A DNA stretch of 64,000 bases from Polyangia bacterium (GCA_030430565.1 JAUIKS010000026.1:107362-171361), one strand, 5' to 3'. Counted from the first letter of the stretch, positions 19,233 through 31,604 are shown. The notes: generated by a model not told the origin, from the sequence alone. Made by a program: numbers and translations.

Positions 19233-20777
19233 ATGTCCACACACAGCCTCCCGGGAACTGAGACCGATATCGTCGACGCGAGCGTGTACCGCCGCGCGGT
19301 CTCTCGCTTTCGCGCGTCGTCGCGCCCGCTCCTGCTGCCGACCTTCGCGCAGCTCGCCGATCCGGCGAGCGTGCCGGCCGAGCTGCGCGCGCGCCTCGCC
19401 TCCGTCGACCCCGACGCACCTGACCCTTTGAACCTGCTGCGCGTGCACTGGTTCAACGACGAGAGCCGTCGCCGGCTCGCCGCGCTGCCCGCCCACGTCG
19501 TGCTGCCCTCGAGCTTGACCGGCGTCCCGGCGAAGATCGTGGTGCTGCTCGGGCGCACCTTCCCGATGATTCAGGCGCACAAGGTGCTCGCGGCCTACGC
19601 CTGCCTCGCGCCCCGCCTGGTCACCGGGCAATTCGACCCCACGCGCGACCGCGCGATCTGGCCGTCGACCGGGAACTACTGCCGCGGCGGCGTCGCGATC
19701 TCGCGGCTCATGGGCTGCCGCGGCGTCGCGGTGCTCCCCGAGGGCATGAGCCGCGAGCGCTTTGAGTGGCTCGAGCGCTGGGTCGCCGATCCGGCGGACG
19801 TGGTGCGCACCCCGGGCTGCGAGAGCAACGTCAAGGAGATCTACGACGCGTGTAAAGAGCTCGCGGCGCAGCCCGACACCGTCGTCTTCAACCAGTTCAG
19901 CGAGTACGCCAACTACCTCGTGCATCGCCGTTGCACGGGGCAAGCGGCCGAGCGCGTGGTCCGGGCGATGCTGGCGAGTGACCCCTCGCTGCGCCCGCGC
20001 GCCTTCGTCTCGGCGACCGGCTCGGCCGGCACGATCGCGGCCGGCGATCACCTCAAGCGCGCGCTGCGAGAGCCCTCCGACGGGCGCTTCGCGATCGCGG
20101 CGGTCGAGGCGGTCGAGTGCCCCACCCTGCTCGCCAACGGCTTCGGCGAGCACAACATTCAGGGGATCGGCGACAAGCACGTGCCGCTGATCCACAACGT
20201 CATGAACACCGACTTCGTCGTCGGCGTCTCCGACCGCGCCTCCGACAGCCTCGACGTCCTGTTCAACACCGACGTCGGGCGCGCGTACCTCGAGCGACGC
20301 CGGTCTGTCCCCAAGGACACTATCGACGCGCTCGCGGCGCTCGGGCTCTCGAGCATCGCCAACGTGGTCGCGTCGATCAAGCTCGCGCGCTACCTGAAGC
20401 TCGAGCGCGAGGACGTGATCGTGACGGTCGCGACCGACGCCGCCTCGATGTACCAGAGCTCCCGCGAGCGCTTCGTGCGGGAGGAGCTCGGCGGCGCGCC
20501 CGACGACATCGCCGCGGCCGAGCTCGGCGGTCAGCATCTCCTCGGCGTAGCGACCGACCACGTGCTGGAGCTCGGACGCCGCGAGCGCGAGCGGATCTTC
20601 AACCTCGGCTACTACACCTGGGTCGAGCAGCAGGGCGTCTCGCTCGAGGACTTCGAAGCCCGCCGCGATCAGGGCTTCTGGGACGGCCTGACCCACCAGC
20701 TCCCGCGCTGGGACGCGCTGATCGACGCCTTCAACGACGAGACCGGCGCGCTCGCGGCGAGCGTGAAGGCCTCGTGA
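19233..20777 (+). CDS. PLP-dependent beta-family enzyme (cysteine-synthase-like), large
   Basis: Predicted protein of 514 residues, longer than typical cysteine synthases (300-330). Fold type II features: probable Schiff-base Lys in MIQAHKVLAAYACLAPR, an S/T-G-N substrate loop in WPSTGNYCRGGVAISRLMG, and a phosphate loop in FVSATGSAGTIAAGDHLK. The C-terminal 130 residues (KLEREDVIVTVATDAASMYQ onward) extend beyond the basic fold. It is probably a lyase or ammonia-lyase acting on an amino acid from base or hydantoin breakdown. No substrate can be named. It overlaps the next gene by 4 bases (GTGA), so the two PLP enzymes are translationally coupled and may work in sequence. Confidence 0.8.
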   Translation: MSTHSLPGTETDIVDASVYRRAVSRFRASSRPLLLPTFAQLADPASVPAELRARLASVDPDAPDPLNLLRVHWFNDESRRRLAALPAHVVLPSSLTGVPAKIVVLLGRTFPMIQAHKVLAAYACLAPRLVTGQFDPTRDRAIWPSTGNYCRGGVAISRLMGCRGVAVLPEGMSRERFEWLERWVADPADVVRTPGCESNVKEIYDACKELAAQPDTVVFNQFSEYANYLVHRRCTGQAAERVVRAMLASDPSLRPRAFVSATGSAGTIAAGDHLKRALREPSDGRFAIAAVEAVECPTLLANGFGEHNIQGIGDKHVPLIHNVMNTDFVVGVSDRASDSLDVLFNTDVGRAYLERRRSVPKDTIDALAALGLSSIANVVASIKLARYLKLEREDVIVTVATDAASMYQSSRERFVREELGGAPDDIAAAELGGQHLLGVATDHVLELGRRERERIFNLGYYTWVEQQGVSLEDFEARRDQGFWDGLTHQLPRWDALIDAFNDETGALAASVKAS

Positions 20778-22183
20778 CCCACGACCGCGCGCGCTGTCAC
20801 GGCTGCGGGCTCACGCTGCCGGCGACGCGCCTGGTCCCGCGCTGCCCGGCCGCGCGCGACGACGACGACATCGACCACGTGCTGCGCCCCCAGCTGGGGG
20901 CGCTCCCCGACGTAGCGACGATCGACGCGGGCGAGCTGAACCCCTTCATCGCCTACCGCGAGCTGCTGCTCGTGACGCGCCTGCAGGCGGACGACGACGC
21001 CGCGCGCCTCGAGACCCTGCGACGTCTCGACCGCGCGATCGAGCAGGCCTCGGGTCGCGGCTTTCGACGCACGCCGCTCGGGCGCCAGCCGGCGCTCGCC
21101 CGGGCGCTCGCGCTGGACGTCGAGCTGTGGATCAAGGACGAGACCGCGGGCGTCGGCGGCTCCCACAAGGCCCGCCACCTCATGGGGCTGCTGCTCCACC
21201 AGTACATGTCCCGTGGGACATCAGCGAGCTCGCCCGCGAGCCGCCCGCGCCTGGCGATCGCCAGCTGCGGCAACGCGGCGCTGGCCGCCGCGACGCTGGC
21301 CCACGCGGTCCGGTGGCCGCTCTCCGTGTTCGTGCCCCCCGACGCCGCGCCCGACATCCTCGCGCACCTTCGCCGGCTCGGCGCCGACATCCAGCTGTGC
21401 CCGCGTGAGCGCGACCTGCCTGGGGACCCCTGCGTCCGCGCCTTCGCCGAGGCGGTCGATCAAGGGGCGCTGCCCTTCACCGTGCAGGGGCCCTTCAACG
21501 GCCTGTGCACCGACGGCGGGCAGACCCTCGCCTACGAGCTGGTCGATCAGCTGGCGCATGAGCCAGGCGCGCCCGCGCTCGATCTCCTGTTCGTTCAGGT
21601 CGGCGGCGGCGCGCTCGCCTGCAGCGTGTACGACGGGCTGCGACACGCGCTCGCGGCCGGCCTCGGGAACCTCCGCCGGCTGCCGCGGATCTGCGTGGTG
21701 CAGCCCGAGCGCGCCCACCCGCTCGTCCGCGCCTACGAGCAATTCGCGGTCGACGTCGGCGACCGCGTAGGCCCTGCTGCCCAGGCCCCCCGAGACCCGC
21801 GCGCGCGCGCGGACTGGCTGCGCAGCGACGCGATCCGACCGATCACCCGCGCACTGCTCGGCGAGATCAGCCGCGCGCGAGGGCGCTACATGCGAGCCTG
21901 GCGACCCGCTCCGACGAGCCTCGCCCGCGGCATCCTCGACGATGAGACCTACGACTGGTACGGGGTGCTCACGGGGATGCTGGAGACCGGCGGCTTCCCG
22001 CTGCTCGCCCGCGAGTCGACGCTCACGCGGGCCCGCGACGCGGGTCGGGAGCACGTCGAGACCACGATCCCGGTGAGCTACACCGGCGCCGCTGGGCTCG
22101 CGGGCCTGCTCACGGCCCACGAGCGCGGCCTGCTCCGCGCCGGCGAGCGAGCCGGCGTGCTCTTCACCGGCGGCGGATCGTAG
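20774..22183 (+). CDS. PLP-dependent enzyme, threonine-synthase/diaminopropionate-lyase-like, with N-terminal CxxC
   Basis: Predicted protein of 469 residues with a GTG start at 20774 overlapping the previous stop. A short N-terminal Cys cluster (ARCHGCGLTLP, then PRCP) resembles the zinc-ribbon-like start of some threonine synthases. The catalytic domain has TPLGRQPALARAL, then the probable Schiff-base Lys in GVGGSHKARHLMGLLLH, IASCGNAALAAATLAHAVRW, PFTVQGPFNGLCTDGGQTLAYEL and a phosphate loop FVQVGGGALACSVYDGL. The family covers lyases and synthases of beta-substituted amino acids. In E. coli-type purine/hydantoin clusters the PLP enzyme is a diaminopropionate ammonia-lyase, so an analogous role is possible (inference only). 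Confidence 0.78.
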   Translation: MTHDRARCHGCGLTLPATRLVPRCPAARDDDDIDHVLRPQLGALPDVATIDAGELNPFIAYRELLLVTRLQADDDAARLETLRRLDRAIEQASGRGFRRTPLGRQPALARALALDVELWIKDETAGVGGSHKARHLMGLLLHQYMSRGTSASSPASRPRLAIASCGNAALAAATLAHAVRWPLSVFVPPDAAPDILAHLRRLGADIQLCPRERDLPGDPCVRAFAEAVDQGALPFTVQGPFNGLCTDGGQTLAYELVDQLAHEPGAPALDLLFVQVGGGALACSVYDGLRHALAAGLGNLRRLPRICVVQPERAHPLVRAYEQFAVDVGDRVGPAAQAPRDPRARADWLRSDAIRPITRALLGEISRARGRYMRAWRPAPTSLARGILDDETYDWYGVLTGMLETGGFPLLARESTLTRARDAGREHVETTIPVSYTGAAGLAGLLTAHERGLLRAGERAGVLFTGGGS

Positions 22184-22228
22184 GTACGATCGTATACGCG
22201 ATCGTAGGTACGATCGTAGGTACGATCG
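22176..22228. promoter_or_regulatory. 12-bp tandem repeat / palindrome array, probable operator
   Basis: Four and a half tandem copies of a 12-bp unit GATCGTAGGTAC; the second copy is altered (GATCGTATACGC). Because the unit is nearly self-complementary, the array holds three 16-bp perfect palindromes GATCGTA-GG-TACGATC at 22176, 22200 and 22212. It covers the stop codon of the upstream PLP gene and ends about 57 bases before the Mo-hydroxylase start. This is the expected place for an operator, consistent with a dimeric repressor or activator of the downstream XDH-like/SsnA pair. Confidence 0.6.
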
Positions 22229-22284
22229 CGCGTGAAGTGGTAGCGTGCCGAGGACGCGCGACCGCGTCGTCACGGACGATCTCC

Positions 22285-24963
<2,679 letters not shown>

Positions 24964-25008
24964 TGCTCCGCGGGCCGAACACTCACCCACGAACGCACGG
25001 AGGCGACA

Positions 25009-26250
25009 GTGGACAACGCAGCGCGACACATCCTGCTCGGACCGGACCGCGACGGCGTGCAGCTCATCGTCGAGGGCGCGTACGCCCGCGTCGCGACGGA
25101 GCATGACCTGCGAGACAGCGCGCTCACGCGCCTCGAGTGTGGCGGGGCGCGCATCGAGCCGGCCCACGTCAACGCGCACACCCACATCTACAGCGGGCTC
25201 GCGCCCCTCGACATGCCCGCGCCGACGCCCCCGCCCGAGAACTTCGTGCAGATCCTCGAGCGCGTCTGGTGGCGGCTCGACCGCGCGCTCGATGCCGACT
25301 CGCTGCGGGCCGCCGCGCGCCTCTATGTCGGCGAGGCGCTGCTCGCCGGGACCACCGCGCTCATCGACCACCACGAGTCGCCCGAGTTTATCGACGGCTC
25401 GCTCGACGTCCTGGCGCGCGCCTGTCGCGAGCTGGGTGCGCGCGCGCTGCTCTGCTACGGCGCGAGCGAGCGCAACGGCGGCGAGGACGAGAGCCGCGCG
25501 GGCCTGCGCGAGTGCGCGCGCTTCCTCGACGCGCTCGACCCCGGTGACCCGCTGCTCCGCGGCGCGCTCGCGCTGCACGCCTCCTTCACCGTCTCCGACG
25601 CGACCGCGCGCCTCGCCGGGCAGCTCGCGCAGGAGCGCGGCGCCCTCGTCCACGTGCACATGGCCGAGGACGGCGCGGACGTCCTCGACGCCCGCGCGCG
25701 CGGCTACGACGGCCCGCTCGAGCGCCTGCTCGAGCTCGGCGCGCTGCCCGAGGGCTCCATCCTCGCCCACGGCGTGCACCTCGACGCGGCGCAGGTCGAG
25801 CGCGCGGCCGCGCGCGGGCTCTGGCTCGTCCAGAACCCGCGCTCGAACCGGGGCAACCGCGTGGGCTACCCGGAGCACCTGTCCCGAAGCGCCGCCGTCG
25901 CGCTGGGCACCGACGGCTACCCCGCGAACATGACCGACGAGGCATCCGCGCTGATGGACGAGGGCACGCGGCACGGCGATCCAGCGCCCGTCCTCAACCG
26001 CCGCGTCCACGCGGGGCACCGGCTCGCGAGCGAGCTGTGGGGCGTCCCCATGGGCCTGCTCCCCGGCCCCGAGGCGCCCTCCGTCGCCGCCGACCTGCGC
26101 GTCGTCGACGAGCGCGGCGTCCGGCACGTGCTCACGGCCGGGCGGGTCGTCGTCCGCGACCACGCGCTGTGCAACGCGGACATCTCCGAGATTCGGCGCG
26201 CGGCCGCCGAGCAGGCGCCGCGGCTGTGGTCCCGCATGCTCGCGATCTGA
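25009..26250 (+). CDS. ssnA: SsnA-like aminohydrolase (amidohydrolase superfamily)
   Basis: Predicted protein of 413 residues with a GTG start at 25009 and GGAGG 5 bases upstream. Metal-ligand motifs of the guanine/adenosine-deaminase branch: HVNAHTHIYSG, LIDHHESPEFIDGSLDVL, LVHVHMAEDGADV, SILAHGVHLD and VALGTDGYPANMTDEASALM. The stretch ENFVQILERVWWRLDRALD and the C-terminal ADLRVVDERG..HVLTAGRVVV closely fit the SsnA family, found with selenium-dependent hydroxylases and YgfK in purine-degrading bacteria, where it acts as a purine-related deaminase/aminohydrolase. It probably forms an operon with the preceding Mo enzyme (45-base gap). The protein is about 30 residues shorter than E. coli SsnA. 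Confidence 0.82.
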   Translation: MDNAARHILLGPDRDGVQLIVEGAYARVATEHDLRDSALTRLECGGARIEPAHVNAHTHIYSGLAPLDMPAPTPPPENFVQILERVWWRLDRALDADSLRAAARLYVGEALLAGTTALIDHHESPEFIDGSLDVLARACRELGARALLCYGASERNGGEDESRAGLRECARFLDALDPGDPLLRGALALHASFTVSDATARLAGQLAQERGALVHVHMAEDGADVLDARARGYDGPLERLLELGALPEGSILAHGVHLDAAQVERAAARGLWLVQNPRSNRGNRVGYPEHLSRSAAVALGTDGYPANMTDEASALMDEGTRHGDPAPVLNRRVHAGHRLASELWGVPMGLLPGPEAPSVAADLRVVDERGVRHVLTAGRVVVRDHALCNADISEIRRAAAEQAPRLWSRMLAI

Positions 26251-26318
26251 GCGCCCGCGAGCGCCGAGGATCCTGTCTCTCGCGCGATCGAGACAGCGCC
26301 GGACGAGCGGGTGGCTCG

Positions 26319-29300
26319 TTATGGTTTTAAGGGTTCGCTCGCCTCCTCAACGACGAAGGTCGCCGCCGCCTTGGCCTCGTCGTCGAGCGCCTGCTCGAGC
26401 ACCAGGAGCTCGCCGCGTCGCTGAAGCACGCGCTTGTCGAAGTTCGCCGACGCGAATGACGCGAGCTTCGCCCCGCGTGATGCGAGCCCCGGGACACGCG
26501 TGAAGGTGGCGTCCTCGCGAAACAGCCTCGTCCCGTCATAGGCGTCGCAGTACAGCTTGAACCCCCGGTGACGCAGGAACCGGCCTGGATTCTGTACCGA
26601 CTCAAACGAGACCTTGGCGGGGTCTGAGAGCCCTGGCACACGCGCGAAGGCGGCGGCGCGCAGCTCTTGATCGGTGACCGCGGTCACGAGCTGCGCCCGT
26701 CCCCGCCCCCCTCGCAGGTAGCGCGCCTGCGGGTCTGCGCCAGCCCGCAAGAACACGCGCGGCGGGTGGGAGAGCGGCGGGACCGGCACGAACACCGCGT
26801 TCATCCCGGCCGCGCCCTCACCCGCCGCGGCGACGCGAAATTCTCCGCCCGTGTACTGGAGGTACTTGTCCGGGCAATTGTGGGAGCGGAGCGCGGTGTA
26901 GCACTCACAGCGCTCGCCTACGTCATCGGTGAGTTCGAAGGTCGCGTCGCCGCGAAAGAGCGGCGTGTCGTCAAACCGACGCAGCCTGAGCACAAAATTA
27001 TAATGCGCGAGGTAGTGACCAGGGTGCGCCACCGACTCGAACGAGACCTTCTGGGGATCCGCGAGGCCCGGCATCACGCGAAAGGTCGCTAGCTCGGGTG
27101 TGCCGTGAGCGGGGCCCAAGCGGGCGGCTTGGTCGGGCGCGGCGACCAGGTGCTGCGCTCGCCGCCCGAACACCTGCAGCGAGACGCGTTGACCCGGCGA
27201 CGCGAACTCAAGCGAGAACGCGGCCGGCGCGCGCGGCGCGTGCAGCCGCCCGGGCTCTGGTCGTCCGACGACGAGCGTCGCGGCCACGCGATCCTCGACC
27301 GCGCGCAGCTCGGTGAGCGCGAAGCCTGACCCGCAGGTCAGGTAGTTGTTGGGGAGGTTGACGGCCTCTAGCGAGACGAAGCGCGGGCCCTGCTCCGCGA
27401 GGCCCGGGCGCGCGCGGAAGGTCGCGTCGGCGTGGTGCTGATCGCTGCCGTCGTCGCGCTCGAGCAGCACGACCCGGTTCTTGTGGCGCAGGAAGTGATT
27501 CGGGAACTCGAGCGACTCGAGCGAGATCTCATCGGGATCGGCGAGACCCCCCACGACGCGAAAGCTCGCGGCGTCGCGCACGAGGCCGAGCGCGCCGTCG
27601 TCGAGGCCGGTCAGCTTCACGTCCTCGGGCGTGCTGTAGTCCCCCACCTCCGGGGTCAACACCATGTCCGGTCGGTTGAGCCCGCCAAGCGTCAGGAGCG
27701 CCCCTCGCGAGAGCACGCGCGCCGGCAACAGCGGGCGCTCGATCACGAAGGTCGACGCGATCCCGAACACGCCCGTCGCCCGCTTCTCGATCACGAAGCC
27801 GCCGGCTCTGTGCATGACGCGGTCGGGGGCGTGACCGAGCGTCTCCAGCGAGAAGAAGCGCTCGCCCGTCTCGCTGTGCCCCGGCACCCACGAGAAGGTC
27901 GCGTGCTCGGCCCGCGCCCCCGGCGTAAACTCGCGCAGGACGACGCGCCCGCGCTCGTGACACAGGTAGCGCCCGGGGAACGCGACCGAGCGCAGCGAGA
28001 CCTTCTGCCTGTCGGACAGGCCCGCGACGACCTCAAAGCTGAACGCGCCGCGATCGCGATCGTGGGCGCAGGGCGCCAGCGTGAGCGCGTCTCCGACGAC
28101 GCCGACGAAGCGGTCGCGAAGCCCGAGCACGCGCAGCGAGAGCCGCAGCGGGCGCCGCTGGATGTCGAAGGGGGCCGGCGCCTCGGGCGTTCGGCGCTCG
28201 GGCGGAGAGTCCTCGCGGACGACGATCGTCGCGCACTCGCGCTCGACCTGGTCCTTGGGGCGATCGAGCCAGTAGCTGAAGTTTCGGTGCAGGATGAAGT
28301 GACCGGGGCGATCCAGCGCCTCGAGCGAGATGAACCGGGCGCCGCGCTCGCTGACGCTGGGTCTCCAGCGGAAGGTCGCCGACGCGCGCAGCTCCGCGCT
28401 GCCGTCGTCGACCGCGCGCTCGATCCTCCCATCGACGTGACGGAGGTAGCCCGCCTCCTGCCGCAGCGACACCAGCGAGGGGTCATCGAGGTCGGCGAGC
28501 CCGGGGCGGAGCTGCAGCAGCGAGGCGCGCCACTCATCGTCGCGCGCGCTCGGCTCCAGCTTCGCTTGCCCGCTCGTCAGCCGCAGCGCGTGCCCGGGCC
28601 ACGCCATCGCCCCGAGCGCGATCACCCGCTGCCGCTGCGCCGCGCTCGCGAAGCTGCCGTAGATCAGCCGGCACGCGTCGAGGCAGGCGTCGGCCAGGAC
28701 CGCCTCGATGACGATGAGGAGCCGCGCGCCATCGATGTCGAGCGGCTGCGGGGGATGATCGAGGTGACGCCCCACGGTGTCGCGCAGCGCCTGGGCGGCG
28801 AAGGCCGCGAGCGCGTCGCTGTCTGTCGACTGCACCGCCGCGCGCGAGCAGTCGATCTCGTGCTCCCCGACCCAGCTCCCGAGCAGCTGCCCCAGGCGAC
28901 TCGCGGTCCAGCCGAGCTCGATCCTCGGCGCGTGGACGCGCAGCAGCTCGTGCTTGCGGTCGACGACGAGGCGCAGCCTCGCCTCGCCGCCCTGTCGCGC
29001 GACGCGGTACTCGAGGAACATCGCGCCGTCGGCGAGCTCGATCCGCGGCTCGTACACGAAGTACACCCCGTCGAGCTTCGCGAGCCGCGCGCCGATCGTC
29101 TCCCCGTACACGTCACGGGCGCGCCGGCCCTCGAGCGCGAAGCAGCGGTCGCCGCCTCGGCGTGACGCCGGGTGCTTGAGCCGCTCGTGCCACGCGTCCC
29201 GGTCGCCCGCCCGCGCCGCAGCGCTCCCGTCGACAGCGGCCCTCCGCGCCAGCGCGCCGTCGACGGGGTAGTAGCGGTAGCCCTCGGCTTGGAGCCACTG

Positions 29301-31604
29301 AAACGCGCGACAGAACTCGAGCTCGGACGCGCCGTTGACCGGCGCTCGACCGCTGAGCCGCTGCGCGCGCGCGAGCGCTTCGTCCCAGCGCTCGTCGAGC
29401 TCGAGCTGCGCGACCCACTCGGGGCGATACAGCCGCTCGTGCTCGCGCGCGCGCTCCGAGGCCTCGCGCGCGCGCCGGATTCGGTCCTTTCTGTTGTACT
29501 CCCACAGCACGTTGTAGGCGTTGATGCTGGCGAGCGAGACCGTGTGGACGAGCGACTCTCGCGTCGCCTGAATGTGGGCCCTGCGGCGCTCCGCCGCCGC
29601 CGCGACCCGCTCGGCCTCCTGCTTCTCCGCGAGCCCGAGCGCCGCGGTCACCAGCGCGCCGGCGTGCGTGATCTGCCGCTGAATCGCCTCGATCGCGACG
29701 CTGAAGTGCGGTCGCTTCGACCCGGGTAGATCACGAAACTCGCTGTACTTGTGCGCGACGTAGCGGTTCGCCGCCTCGTTGACGATCGCGTTCCCGAGGC
29801 TCGGCGCGACCCCGTCGGCGTACATCTTGATCGCGTTGCGCTTCCCGGCGACGCGCCCGACCGCGCGGAAGCCTCGCGCGACGTCGACGGTCCGCATCGT
29901 GCTGAGCGAGCTCGAGAATTTGCCCTTGAACGCGGGGATGCCCCCCTTGAGCCCGACGGCGCCGGAGGCGATGTTGATCGTGTAGGACGCGATCGCGCTG
30001 CCGATCATCGTCTCCCCGTAGTCGATCGCGCATGACCAATGGGTCACGGTCAGCGTGCGCGGGCTGAACGTCCAGCGAATGCTCGCGTGATCGTCGTTGT
30101 TCCCGCCGCCGCGGATGTGATCGATCTTGGCGATCATGTGGACCTCGCCGTCGGCGACCTCGCACGCCGGCGCGTAGATCCGGTAGTTGTGCTCGTCGTC
30201 GCCCTCGACGAACTTCACGAGCTCCCTGCCCGCGTACTCGCTGAGCGCCGCGTTCGCCTCCGCCGCGCGGAACTCGAAGGCGCGGCCAGACTTGTTCGGG
30301 TAGTCGAGGAACAGCGCGCGCAGCATCTCCACGAAGCAGACGGCGACGACGTTGGCGGCCCGGTCCTCCCACCCGACCTTCACCGCGTCGCGCGTCCGGG
30401 CGGCCGCGTCGAGCACACGCATCCCCTTCAGGCGCGCCTCGTCGAGCAGCGCGACGAAGCCGCCCGTCTTGGCCGCGTTCGCCACCAGCTCCGCGGTCGT
30501 GCCGATGATCGCGGAGGCCACCTGGGTCGCGGTCGCGACCGCGCCGACGGCCGCCCCGACGCCGCCGGGGATCAGCGCCGAGGCGCCGCCGACACCCGCG
30601 GCCACGTCGCTGACGATCGCGGTCGCCTGGTTGATGTCGCCCGCGACGCCCGAGGCCGGGTGCAGCGCCGTGTGGGTGGCGAGGTGCTTGCCGGTGGTGT
30701 CGAACAGGTAGGCGACGACCGCGTGGTCGTCACGGTCGGCCCCCTTGATGTGATCGAAGCGCGTGACGGCGGTGATCAGGTCGGGCCCTACGGCTGCCCA
30801 GCTCGGCCGGTACCAGCGGTAGTTGTTGCCGTTCGTGTTCCGCCAGGTGCACGCCCAGCGCTGCTCGAAGCCCATCGCCATCGGCGGCTGACGGTCGCGG
30901 AAGCTCGTCGACGCGAGCAGGTGGCGCTCGAGCGTATCGAGGGTCTTGCCGGCGCTGGCGGCGGGCGCTTGCGCCGTGAAGGCGTGACCGTAGATCAGCA
31001 CGCGCGAGACCTTGCCGCCGACCCGGCCGGGCTTCTGCGGCCCCACGTACACGAAGTCGTGCCCCTCCCGCGCCGGCTCTCGCTCGCGCCCGCCGCCGAT
31101 CAAGTACACGGAGTGATTCGCGTCGCCCTCCTCGTGCAGGACGACCTGCAGCACAATCCCCGGGCGCTCGACGCGGATGAACACGTGGGGCTTCTCAGCG
31201 GCGTGCTTGGCCTTGGGGGCGTCAAAGATCCCGAGATGGGTCCCCTTCGGCATGAAGATGCTGTTGACGACGTAGTAGTCATCGTTTTGCCCCTCGTAGG
31301 CCTTACACTCCATGTCGCCGATAAACGCGCCCGGCTTGCGCCAAAACTCCGGATCCCGGAAGGGCTCTGGCGTCAAGTTCGCCGGGTAGTCCGCGTCGTA
31401 GCGCTCGCGGATTCGCTTCAGGCGCGCGCGTAGATCGTGGCCTCCCCCTACGAGTCGGGCGTCGCGGGTCGCGGCGTCAGACATCGCGCGCAGCGTGATC
31501 ATGTCGTACAGCATCCCGCCGCTGCTCTTCACCGGCGATCCGCCGGGTGGATGAATCGTGATCCCGGTCTCGCTCTCGCGCCCGATCAGTGTGATCGCCC
31601 CCAT
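26319..31604 (-). CDS. Giant multidomain protein with C-terminal AbfB-like beta-trefoil repeats
   Basis: Predicted protein of 1761 residues. The ATG at 31604 has GGAAGGGG at good spacing. No signal peptide. About residues 1-320 are beta-rich and unrecognised. Residues 321-378 form a Gly/Ala/Val-rich hydrophobic stretch (GGVGAAVGAVATATQVASAI), possibly membrane-inserting. A motif occurs twice (FDHIKGADRDDHAVVAYLF near 275; IDHIRGGGNNDDHASIRWTF near 480). Residues 640-760 are helical and charged. From about 1020 to the end there are four to five AbfB-like units (FRVVGGLADPDEISLESLEF, PNHFLRHKN; RFVSLEAVNLPNNYL), the arabinofuranosidase-type sugar-binding trefoil (CBM42-like). No glycosidase catalytic domain is recognisable. 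Secretion would need a signal-less system. It is convergent with ssnA, 68 bases apart. Confidence 0.8.
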   Translation of the reverse strand: MGAITLIGRESETGITIHPPGGSPVKSSGGMLYDMITLRAMSDAATRDARLVGGGHDLRARLKRIRERYDADYPANLTPEPFRDPEFWRKPGAFIGDMECKAYEGQNDDYYVVNSIFMPKGTHLGIFDAPKAKHAAEKPHVFIRVERPGIVLQVVLHEEGDANHSVYLIGGGREREPAREGHDFVYVGPQKPGRVGGKVSRVLIYGHAFTAQAPAASAGKTLDTLERHLLASTSFRDRQPPMAMGFEQRWACTWRNTNGNNYRWYRPSWAAVGPDLITAVTRFDHIKGADRDDHAVVAYLFDTTGKHLATHTALHPASGVAGDINQATAIVSDVAAGVGGASALIPGGVGAAVGAVATATQVASAIIGTTAELVANAAKTGGFVALLDEARLKGMRVLDAAARTRDAVKVGWEDRAANVVAVCFVEMLRALFLDYPNKSGRAFEFRAAEANAALSEYAGRELVKFVEGDDEHNYRIYAPACEVADGEVHMIAKIDHIRGGGNNDDHASIRWTFSPRTLTVTHWSCAIDYGETMIGSAIASYTINIASGAVGLKGGIPAFKGKFSSSLSTMRTVDVARGFRAVGRVAGKRNAIKMYADGVAPSLGNAIVNEAANRYVAHKYSEFRDLPGSKRPHFSVAIEAIQRQITHAGALVTAALGLAEKQEAERVAAAAERRRAHIQATRESLVHTVSLASINAYNVLWEYNRKDRIRRAREASERAREHERLYRPEWVAQLELDERWDEALARAQRLSGRAPVNGASELEFCRAFQWLQAEGYRYYPVDGALARRAAVDGSAAARAGDRDAWHERLKHPASRRGGDRCFALEGRRARDVYGETIGARLAKLDGVYFVYEPRIELADGAMFLEYRVARQGGEARLRLVVDRKHELLRVHAPRIELGWTASRLGQLLGSWVGEHEIDCSRAAVQSTDSDALAAFAAQALRDTVGRHLDHPPQPLDIDGARLLIVIEAVLADACLDACRLIYGSFASAAQRQRVIALGAMAWPGHALRLTSGQAKLEPSARDDEWRASLLQLRPGLADLDDPSLVSLRQEAGYLRHVDGRIERAVDDGSAELRASATFRWRPSVSERGARFISLEALDRPGHFILHRNFSYWLDRPKDQVERECATIVVREDSPPERRTPEAPAPFDIQRRPLRLSLRVLGLRDRFVGVVGDALTLAPCAHDRDRGAFSFEVVAGLSDRQKVSLRSVAFPGRYLCHERGRVVLREFTPGARAEHATFSWVPGHSETGERFFSLETLGHAPDRVMHRAGGFVIEKRATGVFGIASTFVIERPLLPARVLSRGALLTLGGLNRPDMVLTPEVGDYSTPEDVKLTGLDDGALGLVRDAASFRVVGGLADPDEISLESLEFPNHFLRHKNRVVLLERDDGSDQHHADATFRARPGLAEQGPRFVSLEAVNLPNNYLTCGSGFALTELRAVEDRVAATLVVGRPEPGRLHAPRAPAAFSLEFASPGQRVSLQVFGRRAQHLVAAPDQAARLGPAHGTPELATFRVMPGLADPQKVSFESVAHPGHYLAHYNFVLRLRRFDDTPLFRGDATFELTDDVGERCECYTALRSHNCPDKYLQYTGGEFRVAAAGEGAAGMNAVFVPVPPLSHPPRVFLRAGADPQARYLRGGRGRAQLVTAVTDQELRAAAFARVPGLSDPAKVSFESVQNPGRFLRHRGFKLYCDAYDGTRLFREDATFTRVPGLASRGAKLASFASANFDKRVLQRRGELLVLEQALDDEAKAAATFVVEEASEPLKP

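Noticed and set aside
18294..20696. 800-codon minus-strand frame through the PLP enzyme and its upstream region
   Set aside because: Includes low-complexity Arg/Ala runs and reads antisense to a recognised enzyme; no promoter or family.
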